NCBI GenBank assembly: GCA_012184525.1
Contig: WOFQ01000041.1
Location: 1-64,000 of the forward strand
Length of the DNA: 64,000 nucleotides
Reading direction: 5' to 3'
Source: Xenoacremonium recifei
Lineage: Eukaryota > Ascomycota > Sordariomycetes > Hypocreales > Nectriaceae
Every line of letters starts with the position of its first letter. Positions within the stretch are counted from its first letter, which is position 1. This document shows, one piece after another, positions 45,599 through 56,209 of the stretch. Both the position numbers and the translations under genes were made by a program. Under the pieces are notes generated by a model. The model worked only from the letters and a program-made list of their open reading frames with translations, made no database searches and was not told the origin of the DNA.

Positions 45599-46865
45599 TC
45601 AATTAGCCAAAACGTAACGATATCTAGCTTTGCCACTTGCCATGTCAATGAGAGCTTGGTTCGCCTGCTTCATCGGTCGCACTTGAACCCAAGGCTTCAC
45701 TTTCTTCTCCGCGGCAAACTGAAGCATTTCCTTAAGCTCGCCAGGAGACCCAATTAAGGAGCCTTCTAGTTTCACTCTCCGCCTGATCAGTGCCGGTGCA
45801 GCGACATGGAACAATCCGTCTTCTGGATTTCCAACTTGAACTAGTACACCATTTATATGTAGGAGATTCAGGTAGTCTCCCATCGGCATCTGGAAATGGT
45901 AAGTATCTCATAAATATCACGAGGAAGCTATGAAGTATGTATATACCTTTGAAGAGGAGACGGTAGACAAGATGATATCCAGGGATGACATATTCTCCTT
46001 CACCCAATTAGGGTCATCATCGGTTGCAATATATACGTCGGCCCCGAGGGAGATTGCATCAGCTCGCTTGCTAGCTTTTCGAGAAAAAGCAACGACCTTA
46101 TCTGCCCCCATAGCCTTCGCCCAGAGCACTGCAAAGTGTCCCAAACCACCGAGACCGACTACACCTACCTTCTTGCCAGGTCCACAGCCATTGTATTTAA
46201 GAGGAGAGTACGTTGTGAGACCAGCGCAAAGCATTGGTGCTGCCTCTTCCGATGGGATTTCATCCGGAATCTTGACAACAAAGTGCGACGGCGACCGGTT
46301 ATAGAGCGCGTATCCTCCCTGGGATTTGTCCCCGTTCAGATGAACGCCTGCATAAGTGCCAACAAACCTCACGGGGCAGAACTGCTCCATGCCAGAAGCA
46401 CATTCTTCGCAATCACCAAGGCGTCCAAGGCAGGAATCACATTGCGCGCCCACGCCAACACGATCACCGACCTTGATGTTTCCTTCGGCTTCTGAACCGA
46501 CACGCTCTGCGATGCCTATGATCTCGTGTCCGACACAACAGGGATACGAAGTAGGGCCCTATTGCAGAATACGGGTCAGTGAAATGAGGGATAAATGCCG
46601 TAAGCATGTAAATGTAGAAGAAATCGAGTTAAAATGGTTCAGAAGGGGAACAATAATATGCAAGTGCGAAGCTGATGATACGTACCCATCCACTTCTTAG
46701 TACGTGCAAGTCTGAACCACAGATACCACAATGTGTTATTTTGATATCAATGTCTGTTTCTTCCCATGCCTTTGGCCGAAACTTTCCCCAGACCATCTTG
46801 CCATCAGCGGACTCTTCATCAAGCCCCAGCCAACCCTCAAACTTATCGTCTTGTAAGGAAGTCAT
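45599..46865 (-). CDS. Zinc alcohol dehydrogenase, cinnamyl-alcohol-dehydrogenase type (ADH6/ADH7-like)
   Basis: Three exons, 46865-46686, 46558-45947 and 45889-45599, all phase 0, with introns of 127 and 57 bp; 360 residues. The catalytic zinc ligand Cys46 lies in T-H-C-G-I-C-G-S-D-L-H and is followed by G-H-E-I-I-G. The structural zinc site is C-D-S-C with D-C-E-E-C and, further on, E-Q-F-C. The nucleotide motif is G-V-V-G-L-G-G-L-G-H-F-A. The family is NADPH-dependent and reduces cinnamaldehydes, furfurals and medium-chain aldehydes. With the MDR and AKR neighbours it forms a small carbonyl-metabolism group. Confidence 0.92.
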
Positions 46866-47703
46866 GGCGACTTTCGATTTGACAAGGGCAGAGAGCAGTA
46901 TTGTAATTGAACAAGCTACGAAGCGAATAATTTGGGAACAGAAGCTTTGCTACTAATTTGGACAGAGGAGGTCAATATATTTATGCTCGACATTGACCAA
47001 CCAAACTCTGCTGACCGCGAGGCATTATTTGTCCGTTGCCTGCATTCCACTTATCGGCTTAGCAAGTCGTCGTAATCGGATTGGGAAGTTATACTGTAAA
47101 ACGAACAATCGACATGCTGAGTGAGTTCATAAGCATGCTGCAGAATCTTGGGCACCTGACTCGCTAGACTCTGCTTCTACCTTCAGGCTAGCCCCAAAAC
47201 GATGGCCTACTTGTCTCAAATGCTTGCCCGTATCTTATTCGTGGGCTCTTGGAATTGGAAGTATACGGTACACTAACCATGGAAATAAGGGCAATACGTC
47301 ATTGACGTGTGTCAATGGACAGCGCTAGATGCTCTTTTCGACTGACCCGCCTGGCATAATATTGTGTGATTACATGTGCGTACATCATTGGCCCGGGCTG
47401 GGTAAGGGACGGAGCTAATGCAGGTGGCTCACTGAAAAACGATGCTACTTATACTCTGTAGGAGGGAGAGCTAATGCAATTTGCTTACTGTGTATAGTTG
47501 AGATGGATAGGGAGCTAATGCCGGCAGCTTACTGCGTGAAGAGATTCATGCCAATTTCCCCATATCTAGGTTAGATACACCGATGATTCTGCCTGAGTAT
47601 TTGCGACGTATATATTCACCGTGTCCAGCATATTGCCGTGGTTGATCTCTCAGTACTGATTGCCTCATCAAGCCCATCCTCATATCTTATCACACTCTCC
47701 AAA
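46866..47703. promoter_or_regulatory. Divergent promoter between alcohol dehydrogenase and aldo-keto reductase
   Basis: An 838-bp region with no gene. It contains three spaced direct repeats at 47411, 47467 and 47511 (annotated separately) that lie 170-290 bp before the AKR start. Confidence 0.5.
47411..47534 (+). repeat. Three direct repeats, consensus GAGCTAATGC-N5-GCTYACTG
   Basis: Copies at 47411-47434, 47466-47490 and 47511-47534, each about 24 bp, spaced 56 and 44 bp apart. AGCTAATGC and GCTYACTG are kept in all three while the middle five bases differ, which is the pattern of a two-part binding site rather than a simple duplication. Confidence 0.7.
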
Positions 47704-48764
47704 ATGCAGCCTGCAATCAGTAAGACCAAGTTCCCTATCGTCTTCGGTGCAATGACGATCGGGAAAGCTGGTAAGTCGTTGTACAAAGGTTGCAACAAGC
47801 CAAGACTTAAATCAGGGCCCCAGGCGTCGAACAAACACGAGTGCACGATCTAAAGACAGCATCTGACATGCTAGATATATTTCAGAGTCACGGTCACAAT
47901 GAGATTGATACTGCACGTGTCTACGGCAATGGTTCATCAGAAGAGCATCTGGGTCAACTGAACTGGCAGAGCCGCAAGGTTGTCATGGACACGAAATACT
48001 ATCCCAGCTCCAGATTTGGTTCATTAAGCACCACTCACTCACCTGAAGATCTTCGCAAGCATCTTATGGCTTCTCTCGAGGCCCTGCAGACTAAAAAAGT
48101 CCACATGTGGTATCTCCACGCACCAGATCGTACCACACCTTTCGAGGTGACCTTCCGCGCTATTGACGAATTGCACAAAGAAGGACACTTCGATCGCTTC
48201 GGTATCAGCAATTACATGAGCTGGGAAGTTGCGTATATAAACGAGATTTGTATCCAGAATGGCTGGATTCGTCCCTCGGTATATCAGGGCGTATATAACG
48301 CTATCCACCGCACTGTGGAAGCAGAGCTTTTCCCCTGTCTTCGCCACTATGGTATGGTATTCTACGCTTACAATCCTCTCGCTGGCGGGTGGATAACATC
48401 CAGGTATCACCGCAACCACTTGCAAGTCGAATCGGGCTCGCGCTTCGATCCCGAAACCAGACAAGGCTCCCTTTACCGTTCTCGTTACTGGAACGACACT
48501 ATGTTTCAAGCTCTTGAGTTGATTAGAGGGGCTGCAGGACGCTATCAGCTATCTGAAACAGAATGCGCATTTCGCTGGATGATGCATCACTCCAAACTTC
48601 GAGAGGAATCAGGAGATGCAGTCATTATTGGTGCCAGCAGTCCAAGTCAGCTTACGGATAACCTCAAGGACTTAGAAAAGGGTCCTCTACCCGAAGAAGT
48701 TGTCAAAGTCCTAGACCAAGCTTGGCAGAAGACGAAGGGCGTTGCGTGGAATTACTATCACTAG
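47704..48764 (+). CDS. Aldo-keto reductase, AKR7 (aflatoxin-aldehyde reductase) type
   Basis: Two exons, 47704-47770 and 47824-48764; the 53-bp intron restores G-K-A-G-V-E-Q-T-R-V. The 335 residues equal the usual AKR7 length. A short start F-G-A-M-T-I-G leads into N-E-I-D-T-A-R-V-Y (catalytic Asp and Tyr), then M-D-T-K-Y-Y-P (catalytic Lys) and M-W-Y-L-H-A-P-D (His). F-G-I-S-N-Y and Y-N-P-L-A-G-G follow, and V-I-I-G-A-S-S-P-S-Q is the NADPH-phosphate loop. AKR7 enzymes reduce dialdehydes and succinic semialdehyde. Three direct repeats in its promoter suggest specific induction. Confidence 0.93.
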
Positions 48765-49312
48765 CGTCCGACAGCTTTATAAGACTCCGAAATGTGGAGC
48801 ATCATAATCGAGATTGCTAGTTTTAGACGGGATCTCAATTTTGAGTCGCTGGAGAGTCGCTGGAGAGTACTCCGTACAGTGTCCAAAAATGGTTCATATG
48901 AGCGATTTGAACTACCAATGACTTCATGATACTATTCCACCTTATCAACATTACATCTTTCCATTAGCTTCGTAGCATGGACATTACTCTTATCAGTTCC
49001 GCGCGACTTATTCATACATTCCGTTGCACAGTGTGCGTAAACTACCCTGCTTATACGGTGGATGTGCATTTAGGTTGATCCTGGAGTCATTTGCGGCGAA
49101 ACAGGAATAGAATGCTAGACAGTAAGCAACCTGCACTAGCCCCAAAGCTTAAAACAGGCTAAAAACGTAACCAGCATGTGCCCACCGTAAGCAAAATACA
49201 TAAAAGTAATGCGGCCGGACGACTAATGATGGAGCATGCCAACGTCAATCATCGTCTCTCAAACCCCTTCAAGCTGTCGTTGCTGTTCCCTTGACAAACC
49301 GTTACTTGCTCT
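48765..49312. other. Intergenic
   Basis: 3' flank of the AKR gene and promoter of the bZIP gene. It contains a short tandem duplication, gtcgctggaga twice near 48844-48866. No gene is seen. Confidence 0.45.
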
Positions 49313-50347
49313 ATGGAGCCAGATCCAAGACAGGGGAGCGATGACGCCACTCAGCGGGGTCAGATCCCATTATTGCGGATGAGACAGCAGCTAGGTGTTC
49401 GCGGCCCTGAAGATGACTGGACTGGCCTAGCCAGTGCGGCCGAACGACGCAAGGTGCAAAATCGTCTTCACCAAAGGGCTTGGAGTACGTGCTACTCGCG
49501 TTTCATGAGTCCAATACTTCCCTGTGATAATTCAAGCTGACGACGTGCACTTTCAGGAAAGCGGCAGTCACAAGCCAAGAGATCCGCCAGGGTTAAGACA
49601 CTCGAAGACAATTCCAGTCAAGCTGTCACAGAGTTGACGGGAGTAACATCGGATTTCCAGTGTTCCAAAGACTGCGGCAATGAACGAACAGGCTCCGTCA
49701 GAACAACTAGCCTTTGCAATCTACACCCCACTGAAGCACAGAGTCTCATTGACTACTTTGAGAGCTGGACGCTGTCTCATGCCGCACTTGGATGTCCTAA
49801 TGTCGATCACCTCTTGACACTAACGAGGTTCAACGTCTTCCGAGCATTGGTCAGCAACACCCATGCACTCGGCTTCCCAATGAACTGGCTACAGCCCGAC
49901 GCAATATCCCTGTTCAACACGGACAGCAGTGTTGTTCTACCTACATCATGCCCGCCTCACCTTCGACCTTCAACGCTACAGCGCACAGTTGTTCATCATC
50001 CTTGGCTCGACCTCTTACCATTTCCAGCCATGCGGAATAACGTGTTGCGTCAAGGGGAATCGTTTGATGACACCCCGTTGTGTCTGGATTTTGTCGAGTT
50101 CTGCGACGTCTCGCGTGATGGAGGTGGCACCGGCCTTCTCGTCTGGGGGGATCCATCCAATCCACGCAATTGGGAAGTAAGCGAGGGTGCATTGAGAAAA
50201 TGGGGAAAGCTACTACTTGGATGCTGGGAGCTCTTCGAGGCTACGAATTCTTGGAGGGCGAAACGGGGGCAACGGCTGTTGCCACTTCCAGTAAATCGTA
50301 CCGGCTCTGGTGTGCGAAGTGATACTGTCGGACTTCAGCGTGAATAA
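49313..50347 (+). CDS. bZIP transcription factor with DUF3425 domain
   Basis: Two exons, 49313-49484 and 49557-50347, with a 72-bp GTACGT...CAG intron that lies inside the basic region and restores R-L-H-Q-R-A-W-R-K-R-Q; 320 residues. The basic region R-R-K-V-Q-N-R-L-H-Q-R-A-W-R-K-R (about 46-61) is the variant seen in DUF3425-type fungal bZIP proteins; the leucine zipper after it is short. The C-terminal part has P-L-C-L-D-F-V, W-G-D-P-S-N-P-R-N-W-E-V and a W-K-L-L-like helix typical of DUF3425 (PF11905). Nuclear. It may control the adjacent reductase genes, which is inference from position only. Confidence 0.9.
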
Positions 50348-51504
50348 TCCTTCTCAAGGGTAGGCCAAACCTGCGAACGAGATGACATGCATTCGAAGAC
50401 GCAAGCAGTTGTGACATTTCTTGAACAGCCAGGTTTGATAAAGTACGGGGTGTGAACAAATTTCAGTCCAACCTCCCTGTTCTCATCGCAAACTCAATCT
50501 TCATGCCTGGAGCCAAGGGGCAAAGGAGGTTAGTGCTGGCTTATGCCACTTATATTAGCTAGACATGAGGGTTATCTACTTACAAGAAATAGCAGGTATA
50601 TTCTGAATTACGCCCTAGTCAGAATATTTCAAGTCCTGTATCCTAAATAATTAGACTAATTACTCTTATTAACTTAGCGACTAATATATTTTATTGAAGC
50701 CAGGATTATAAGCAAGAAGGCTATATTCACTGCGTACTTTAGGGTTAAGGTTAAGTCCGGGATTTTGAATTATTTGGTTATCTGTAACCTAATTGCAGCA
50801 AGTAACCTTCCCCATAAGCATAAAACCTCTTCCTCTCAAACCGCTGGGGGTAAGTGCTTATTGGCAGCTGAAACAGGCGTTGATGCGCCGACAGGGATGC
50901 ACTTTGGAATCACGGCGGAGGGAGTGGGATAGGAAGAAGTCTTAAAAAAAAGAAAAGCAGTAACTACAGAGAAATAGAAACGGTTCTAAACCTTAAACAT
51001 AACGAAAGAATTAAGCTTGATGCAGACACGGCTAGAGACAGGGGGAGCGTTTCGAAATAGAGTGGCATGTCACAGATTTGTTCCAGGATAAAGGTTTAGA
51101 AACGAAGACATGTGGAATAACAGTATCCCAAATAAGCATCGTCTGTGCGTGCAGACAGTCAAAATATGGTACACTAAGGGAGGCACATGTTTTATCCACC
51201 TAATAGATGAGGATATCAAATTTCCTTTTTCAGATAATGAGATTCAGGAATGCGCTTAGGGTTAAAAGCACCAGATGAATGTGCTTTCAATATATATATC
51301 CCCGGCTTTCCCATTCTCCTGCGTCGTTGCTTACCGCTCTGTTTATCTTCATGCTACCATTTTAGTCTTTGTGGCAGGACCACATTCAATTCCCATATCC
51401 TCTACGTTGTGTGGCATTTTCTCCTCCTCTTATTTCTGCACCCTTGAAAAGGAAGGGTACTTGCTTCCTCAGGTTTATCTATCTTTCTCTTTTGATAACA
51501 AACA
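50348..51504. other. Intergenic, AT-rich
   Basis: About 1.2 kb. The part 50540-50800 is AT-rich with many short TTA/TAA repeats; no gene is seen. A TATA-like ATATATATAT run near 51286-51298 lies about 210 bp before the next start. Confidence 0.5.
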
Positions 51505-52509
51505 ATGTATTTCGCCTTCTATATTGCTACCTTTCTCGTATCAGCTGGCCTGATAAACGCATCCGCTCTCGGTACCCTCACACGTCGACACGGCTTTGGA
51601 TACGGTGCAAGCGGGACCCAGGGCTTCGGTGGGAATCAGGGCAGCTCTAGAGCAAACCAAGGCTCCGGTAGCACTCTGGACCCCAATCTGATTCAGAGTG
51701 CCAGCGCTCTCACAGGTCAGGAGCCCGGAACTGTTGGCATCAAGCCAGGTCAGGCTGCGTCACAAACGTAAGAGCAATATAATTCAACACAGCCTCTCCT
51801 ACCCTTCCCTAATGTGACTTATAGTGATCCAAATAATTTCATCAACTTTTGCCAAGGCCAGGAGATCACCAACGGCAAACAGATTACTACAGGCTCATGT
51901 AATGGCATTCCTATGGGTAAGATTCCCGCCGTCAGCAACATGATTTCAGCAATCATCACGGGTCCTCAGCCTGGTGATAAAGTTCCATCCGACACAACAT
52001 TCAATGTGTCGGTTCAAACAAGCCATCTTCGTGCCGGGAACTTCGTCAACCCCACGACGAACTACTATACTGCGCCCCAGGACCTCGACAGCAACGGAGA
52101 CATCATCGGCCATTGCCACATCACTGTCCAGGACATTGGGTCTATCGATTCCACCACACCACCTGACCCAAGCACTTTTGCTTTCTTTAAAGGCATCGAC
52201 GATGCCGGTAATGGTCAGGGTCTCCTGCAGGCAGTGGTTGATGGCGGACTGCCTCCTGGCACGTATCGCGTCTGCACTATGATTGCAGCGCAGAACCATC
52301 AGCCAGTCGCTATGCCGGTGGCTCAACGTGGCGCCCAAGACGACTGTACGAAATTCGAGGTGGTTGCTCAGTCAGGCTCTAATTTCTCGTCATTTAATAA
52401 TCAAAACCATACTGGAGACCAAAGAAGTCAGACGGATACCGGCGGCCAGGGCTGGGGCCGAGGTCGTGGTCGGTTCCCAGAGCAAAAGAGACGGCAGAAT
52501 CGACCTTGA
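51505..52509 (+). CDS. Secreted fungal protein of unknown function with Gly-rich ends
   Basis: Two exons, 51505-51767 and 51825-52509, with a 57-bp intron; 315 residues. A signal peptide (about 1-20, ending A-S-A-L) is followed by a Gly/Ser/Gln-rich segment (about 29-58). The central domain (about 85-260) has the blocks N-F-I-N-F-C-Q-G, G-S-C-N-G-I-P-M-G, G-H-C-H-I-T-V-Q-D, F-A-F-F-K-G-I-D and G-T-Y-R-V-C-T-M, which I recognise from a conserved secreted ascomycete family, sometimes misnamed ribosomal protein S17. Paired Cys fit disulfides. The tail is rich in Gly, Arg, Asn and Gln (W-G-R-G-R-G-R). The family's role is not known to me; a surface or wall role is plausible. Confidence 0.8.
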
Positions 52510-52985
52510 ACACTGAGTTGGCTCCTACGGATATCTAATAAGAAGGCATCAGATAGACCGAAGCGCTCTTGGTCTAGCAATTAGTCAAGGCCACTGTCAT
52601 CAGAATTAGAGCAGCAGGATACGCTGTGTATATATAGAAAATCATTACCAATACATCTATATAAATATCAGTTCATTTCGCTAATATTAATATCATACTC
52701 AACAATGCGCAATGGATGTGTAGCGCTTTTCCACCTCGGCACCAATCAGAGTCTTTAGAAATCTACTCTTATTTCCCTTCTGGAAATACGCTGCACTTCT
52801 ATTTTCTCGTGTTTAGGAAGAACGCGAAACGGCGTCCTCAACACAATAGCCTGACGCTATAGAGCTCCCTAACTAAGATATTTGGTTAGTATAATATGCC
52901 GCCAATTAATAAATGGCTTCAACACCTGAAAACGTGGGTCTTACCCGGTCCTGTTGACACGAATATGGCTTATGGGAGTGCAGAA
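52510..52985. other. Intergenic
   Basis: 3' flank of the secreted-protein gene and AT-rich sequence leading to the P450 remnant. The N-terminal third of the P450 is not detectable here. Confidence 0.45.
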
Positions 52986-54040
52986 CGGCTGCAGCCACCA
53001 CGTTGAAAGTGACTTACGGCTACAATATTTATTCGAGTAGACAAGATGCTCTAGTTGACCTTATTGACATCATGATGACTGAGCTCTCTCTTGCTGCGGT
53101 TCCGTTCTCCTGGGCTTTCCATCTGATTCCCAGTCTTCAGTACCTGCCGGAGAAATTTCCAGAGTGCAAGTTTCAAGAAGACGGCTCGCAAGTGGAGGAA
53201 GTTCATCGAGACTGCGGCATACACACCTCATCGGTTCGTACAGCGGCAGATGGAAACCCTTGAATTTTAGCCGCCATATGTTTTGAAACTTGTTCAGCAC
53301 CACAATCATGAAGGCAGTGACGGCTTCTCACTTAACATGAACGACGAGAAGGCCATTGTTTGGTCCGCTGCAAGCCTTTATGGAGCCGCTGCGGCCACCA
53401 CGGTCATCTCTTTGAATACATTTACACTAGCAATGGCTCTTTTTTCATCGATCCAGAGAAAGGCCCAGGAGGAAATAGATCGTGTGATAGGGAGTAGCAG
53501 GTTGCTGAATTTTGGTGACCGTGACCGGCTGTCCTGCATCAATGACGTCGTCAAAGAAACTTTGCGATGGTGATCAGTAGCTTTCCGCATGCCGTCGACG
53601 AGTCATTGACGCATAATGGCCTCTATTTTTCAAAAGGATTATACCTACTTCCCGCTGTCTGGTGGTTTCTGCATGATCCTAAGGTTTACGCGGAGCCAGA
53701 ATTATTCAATCCGGAACGCTTCCTGAGTCCACGCAATGAGCCCGATCCTGACTCGGGGGCATTTGGCTACGGTCATAGAATATGCCCTGGCCGGTTCTTT
53801 GCGGATTCCATCTTGTACCTAAATATTTTACAATCATTGGCTGTCTTTTCCATCAAGAAGCCCTTGGACCAGACTGGAAAAGAAATTGAGCTTGAGGTCA
53901 GACCGAAGCCCAGGATTTTGAGTTATCCGACGGCCTTTGAATGCCGCCTGTTGGCAAAGACGCAACGGTACGTCACACTTATCAAGACGATTGAACTGCA
54001 GCATCCGCCTAAGAGGGGCGATAGTTGGAAATTATGGTGA
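52986..54040 (+). pseudogene. Cytochrome P450 remnant (N-terminally truncated, two stops, two frameshifts)
   Basis: The recognisable sequence starts in the middle of a P450, at about helix F (V-T-Y-G-Y-N-I-Y). The I-helix region reads Y-G-A-A-A-A-T-T-V-I-S with the usual acidic residue replaced. The K-helix K-E-T-L-R-W, the P-E-R-F meander and the heme loop F-G-Y-G-H-R-I-C-P-G-R are all present. The frame shifts near 53170, has an in-frame TAG at 53268-53270 and a TGA at 53571-53573, and shifts again near 53590. About 200 N-terminal residues are gone. The type resembles fungal CYP families of secondary metabolism (OrdA-like). Its intact neighbours are a regulator and a drug transporter. Confidence 0.85.
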
Positions 54041-54293
54041 GATACGTGTTACAGGAATTTATGTAGCAGCGCTTCACGTGTCAGGACTAGTCCGGAAGAG
54101 GCATCAGCCCCACGAATAGGTAGCGCAATGCGGATAGAGAGCACGAAGCATGGATATTGCTTTCTTTCTTCATTCTTACCAGAAGAGTCAGTCCACAGCG
54201 AATTGAACGCCCCAACATACCTCACCTCTAAACTACCAAAGGTGTATCTCTACAGTGGCTGTCGATCCGAACTCCAATGTCCCATTGGTAGAC

Positions 54294-56075
54294 ATGTCGA
54301 TGGCAATCGCTAGGCGCAAGCGTGCGAGGAAAGCGTGCATTCCCTGCCACCAGCGCAAGCGGAAATGTGACGGCGAATACCCCTGCGGCACTTGTATTAC
54401 CTACGAATACAATTGCAGTTACGCCGATACTGCTGTCGGCAATACTAGCCCTATGAGCGGCGGTGTGCGGGCTCCTCCCCCAGCCAAGCGTGTCAACCTC
54501 GAGGGTGGAAGCAGTATAGCAACACGGCCCGCCGCCACATCCCGGAGTCCGGGCAGCTCGTCTCATCAAGTCGAGCGGAGTACTGGCGAAGCCGATGCCT
54601 TGTCGACAAACAGCCCCACCACCGGAGCCGACGCGTCCGCGGACGCCGCCGTGCCAGCCGGCATCTTTGACGAGCACAAGACTAGATACGCCGGTGCATC
54701 CGCGGCTATGGCATTCCCACACATATTGGGACGTGTTTTCGGCTCCGACAGCCCCTCTAAGATACACTCACTGGCTTACAACTTTGGTATCCGACCCGAG
54801 GAAGCCGCTGGCTTGCATGTCTTACTGGGAACACTCATCTCGGAGGACGACCTTGAGGTTTTCTCTAGGGTGTACTTCTCGGAACTGGCACCTATCGGCG
54901 ATTTACTTGACCCGGATGTCTATGCGCGGCGATGTAGGGATTATTACCATGGCTCTAGCAGCACGATGATTGCTTTTGGCGCTGTTGCAGCTGGTGTTGC
55001 TGCGCTCGGCTCCTTTCTATCCCCAAATAGACACGCGCGGGAGTCTGACCTGGTGCAGTATGCCAAGGGCATTCTTGATGATCCGGCTTCCATGCGCATG
55101 CTGAGCATTGATCATATCGTTGCGTGGGGTTTGCGAGTGTTTTATCTACGAGCCACAAGTCGCCCTAACAATGCTTGGATCGCGTCTTGTACCGTGATGC
55201 ACTTATGCGAAGCTGTAGGGCTACACGAGGATGAGAATATCAAGAAGATGGCGTCTATGGCCAGTGCCGCTGTTCTTGGACACGATGCAGACCGATTGAG
55301 GCGGATATTCTGGATCTCCTGGGCTGGTCATAACTTACTATCGTATGAGTACGATCGCTCGGCAGTACGATTTCGAGTTGTGACTTGCCAGGCTATCACT
55401 CCGACGTCAGGCTCCGTTGCCGATCAGTTCGTCCGGATGGCCCAATTAATCCCGTCGCCTAACTCGCCATTCCAGCTCGAATGCCTTCTTGCAACTCCCC
55501 GGGAGGAACTACTTGAGCGCCTCAGAGCGTTAGAAAAACTTCGATTTACGCATCCGTTCCTCGTGGTGACCAAAGCAGACCTTAGCTTTTGCTTCTATCG
55601 ACGCATTTACCAGCTCAAGTTGGCAACATCAGACGACATCATTAAAATCGTCATTGATAGTGGAAATGCAGCAATGGATGCTGCTCAGCTGCTGGCTAAT
55701 CAGGGTCGTCTGTTCTGGAATGTCATCGGCAGCGTCTTTCAGTATACTTGCATTCTGCTGGCCATCGACGCACCAGTCGCCTCCATTCACATTCCTGCTG
55801 CCTTCAGGGGTTTAGAGAATCTCGTCAAGGCCGCTGACACACCTTTAACACGTGAGGCATTAGCCATGGCGCGGAATCTGCTCAATCTCAATATTACTAA
55901 GAAGCGAAAGGAACTTGCTCAGTTGGAAGCTGTCGAGGCGGGCTCTCAATCCTTTCCGCTGCAGCCAAATGACGAGAACAATACAAATGTAATAGACATG
56001 AACTGGGAACTAGATTGGGAGCAGTTCCTCATGGAACCATATCTATCCATGTTCGGGCCTGATTTCCAGTTGTAG
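54294..56075 (+). CDS. Zn2Cys6 transcription factor
   Basis: Single exon from the ATG at 54294, 593 residues. An upstream frame opens only from GTG at 54255, and a small 5' exon ending at ctctacag cannot be excluded. The zinc cluster C-I-P-C-H-Q-R-K-R-K-C-D-G-E-Y-P-C-G-T-C lies at about residues 16-35, with its last Cys near 42, and is preceded by a basic R-R-K-R-A-R-K. A Ser/Pro-rich linker follows. The middle homology region has A-W-G-L-R-V-F-Y-L, A-S-C-T-V-M-H-L-C-E-A-V-G-L-H and L-R-R-I-F-W-I-S-W. The tail N-W-E-L-D-W-E-Q-F-L is an acidic/aromatic activation-type motif. It lies beside the dead P450 and the DHA2 transporter. Confidence 0.88.
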   Translation: MSMAIARRKRARKACIPCHQRKRKCDGEYPCGTCITYEYNCSYADTAVGNTSPMSGGVRAPPPAKRVNLEGGSSIATRPAATSRSPGSSSHQVERSTGEADALSTNSPTTGADASADAAVPAGIFDEHKTRYAGASAAMAFPHILGRVFGSDSPSKIHSLAYNFGIRPEEAAGLHVLLGTLISEDDLEVFSRVYFSELAPIGDLLDPDVYARRCRDYYHGSSSTMIAFGAVAAGVAALGSFLSPNRHARESDLVQYAKGILDDPASMRMLSIDHIVAWGLRVFYLRATSRPNNAWIASCTVMHLCEAVGLHEDENIKKMASMASAAVLGHDADRLRRIFWISWAGHNLLSYEYDRSAVRFRVVTCQAITPTSGSVADQFVRMAQLIPSPNSPFQLECLLATPREELLERLRALEKLRFTHPFLVVTKADLSFCFYRRIYQLKLATSDDIIKIVIDSGNAAMDAAQLLANQGRLFWNVIGSVFQYTCILLAIDAPVASIHIPAAFRGLENLVKAADTPLTREALAMARNLLNLNITKKRKELAQLEAVEAGSQSFPLQPNDENNTNVIDMNWELDWEQFLMEPYLSMFGPDFQL

Positions 56076-56209
56076 CGGCAGAGGAGTTAGAAATTCGCTT
56101 TACTACACTTAGTCGCCAGTTAAGAACCAAAACATTCAGACATGCAGTAACATCCCAGGACAGCAAAAAGAGATGCAGAATTCTCCTATTGAATGGGGCG
56201 GCAATATAT

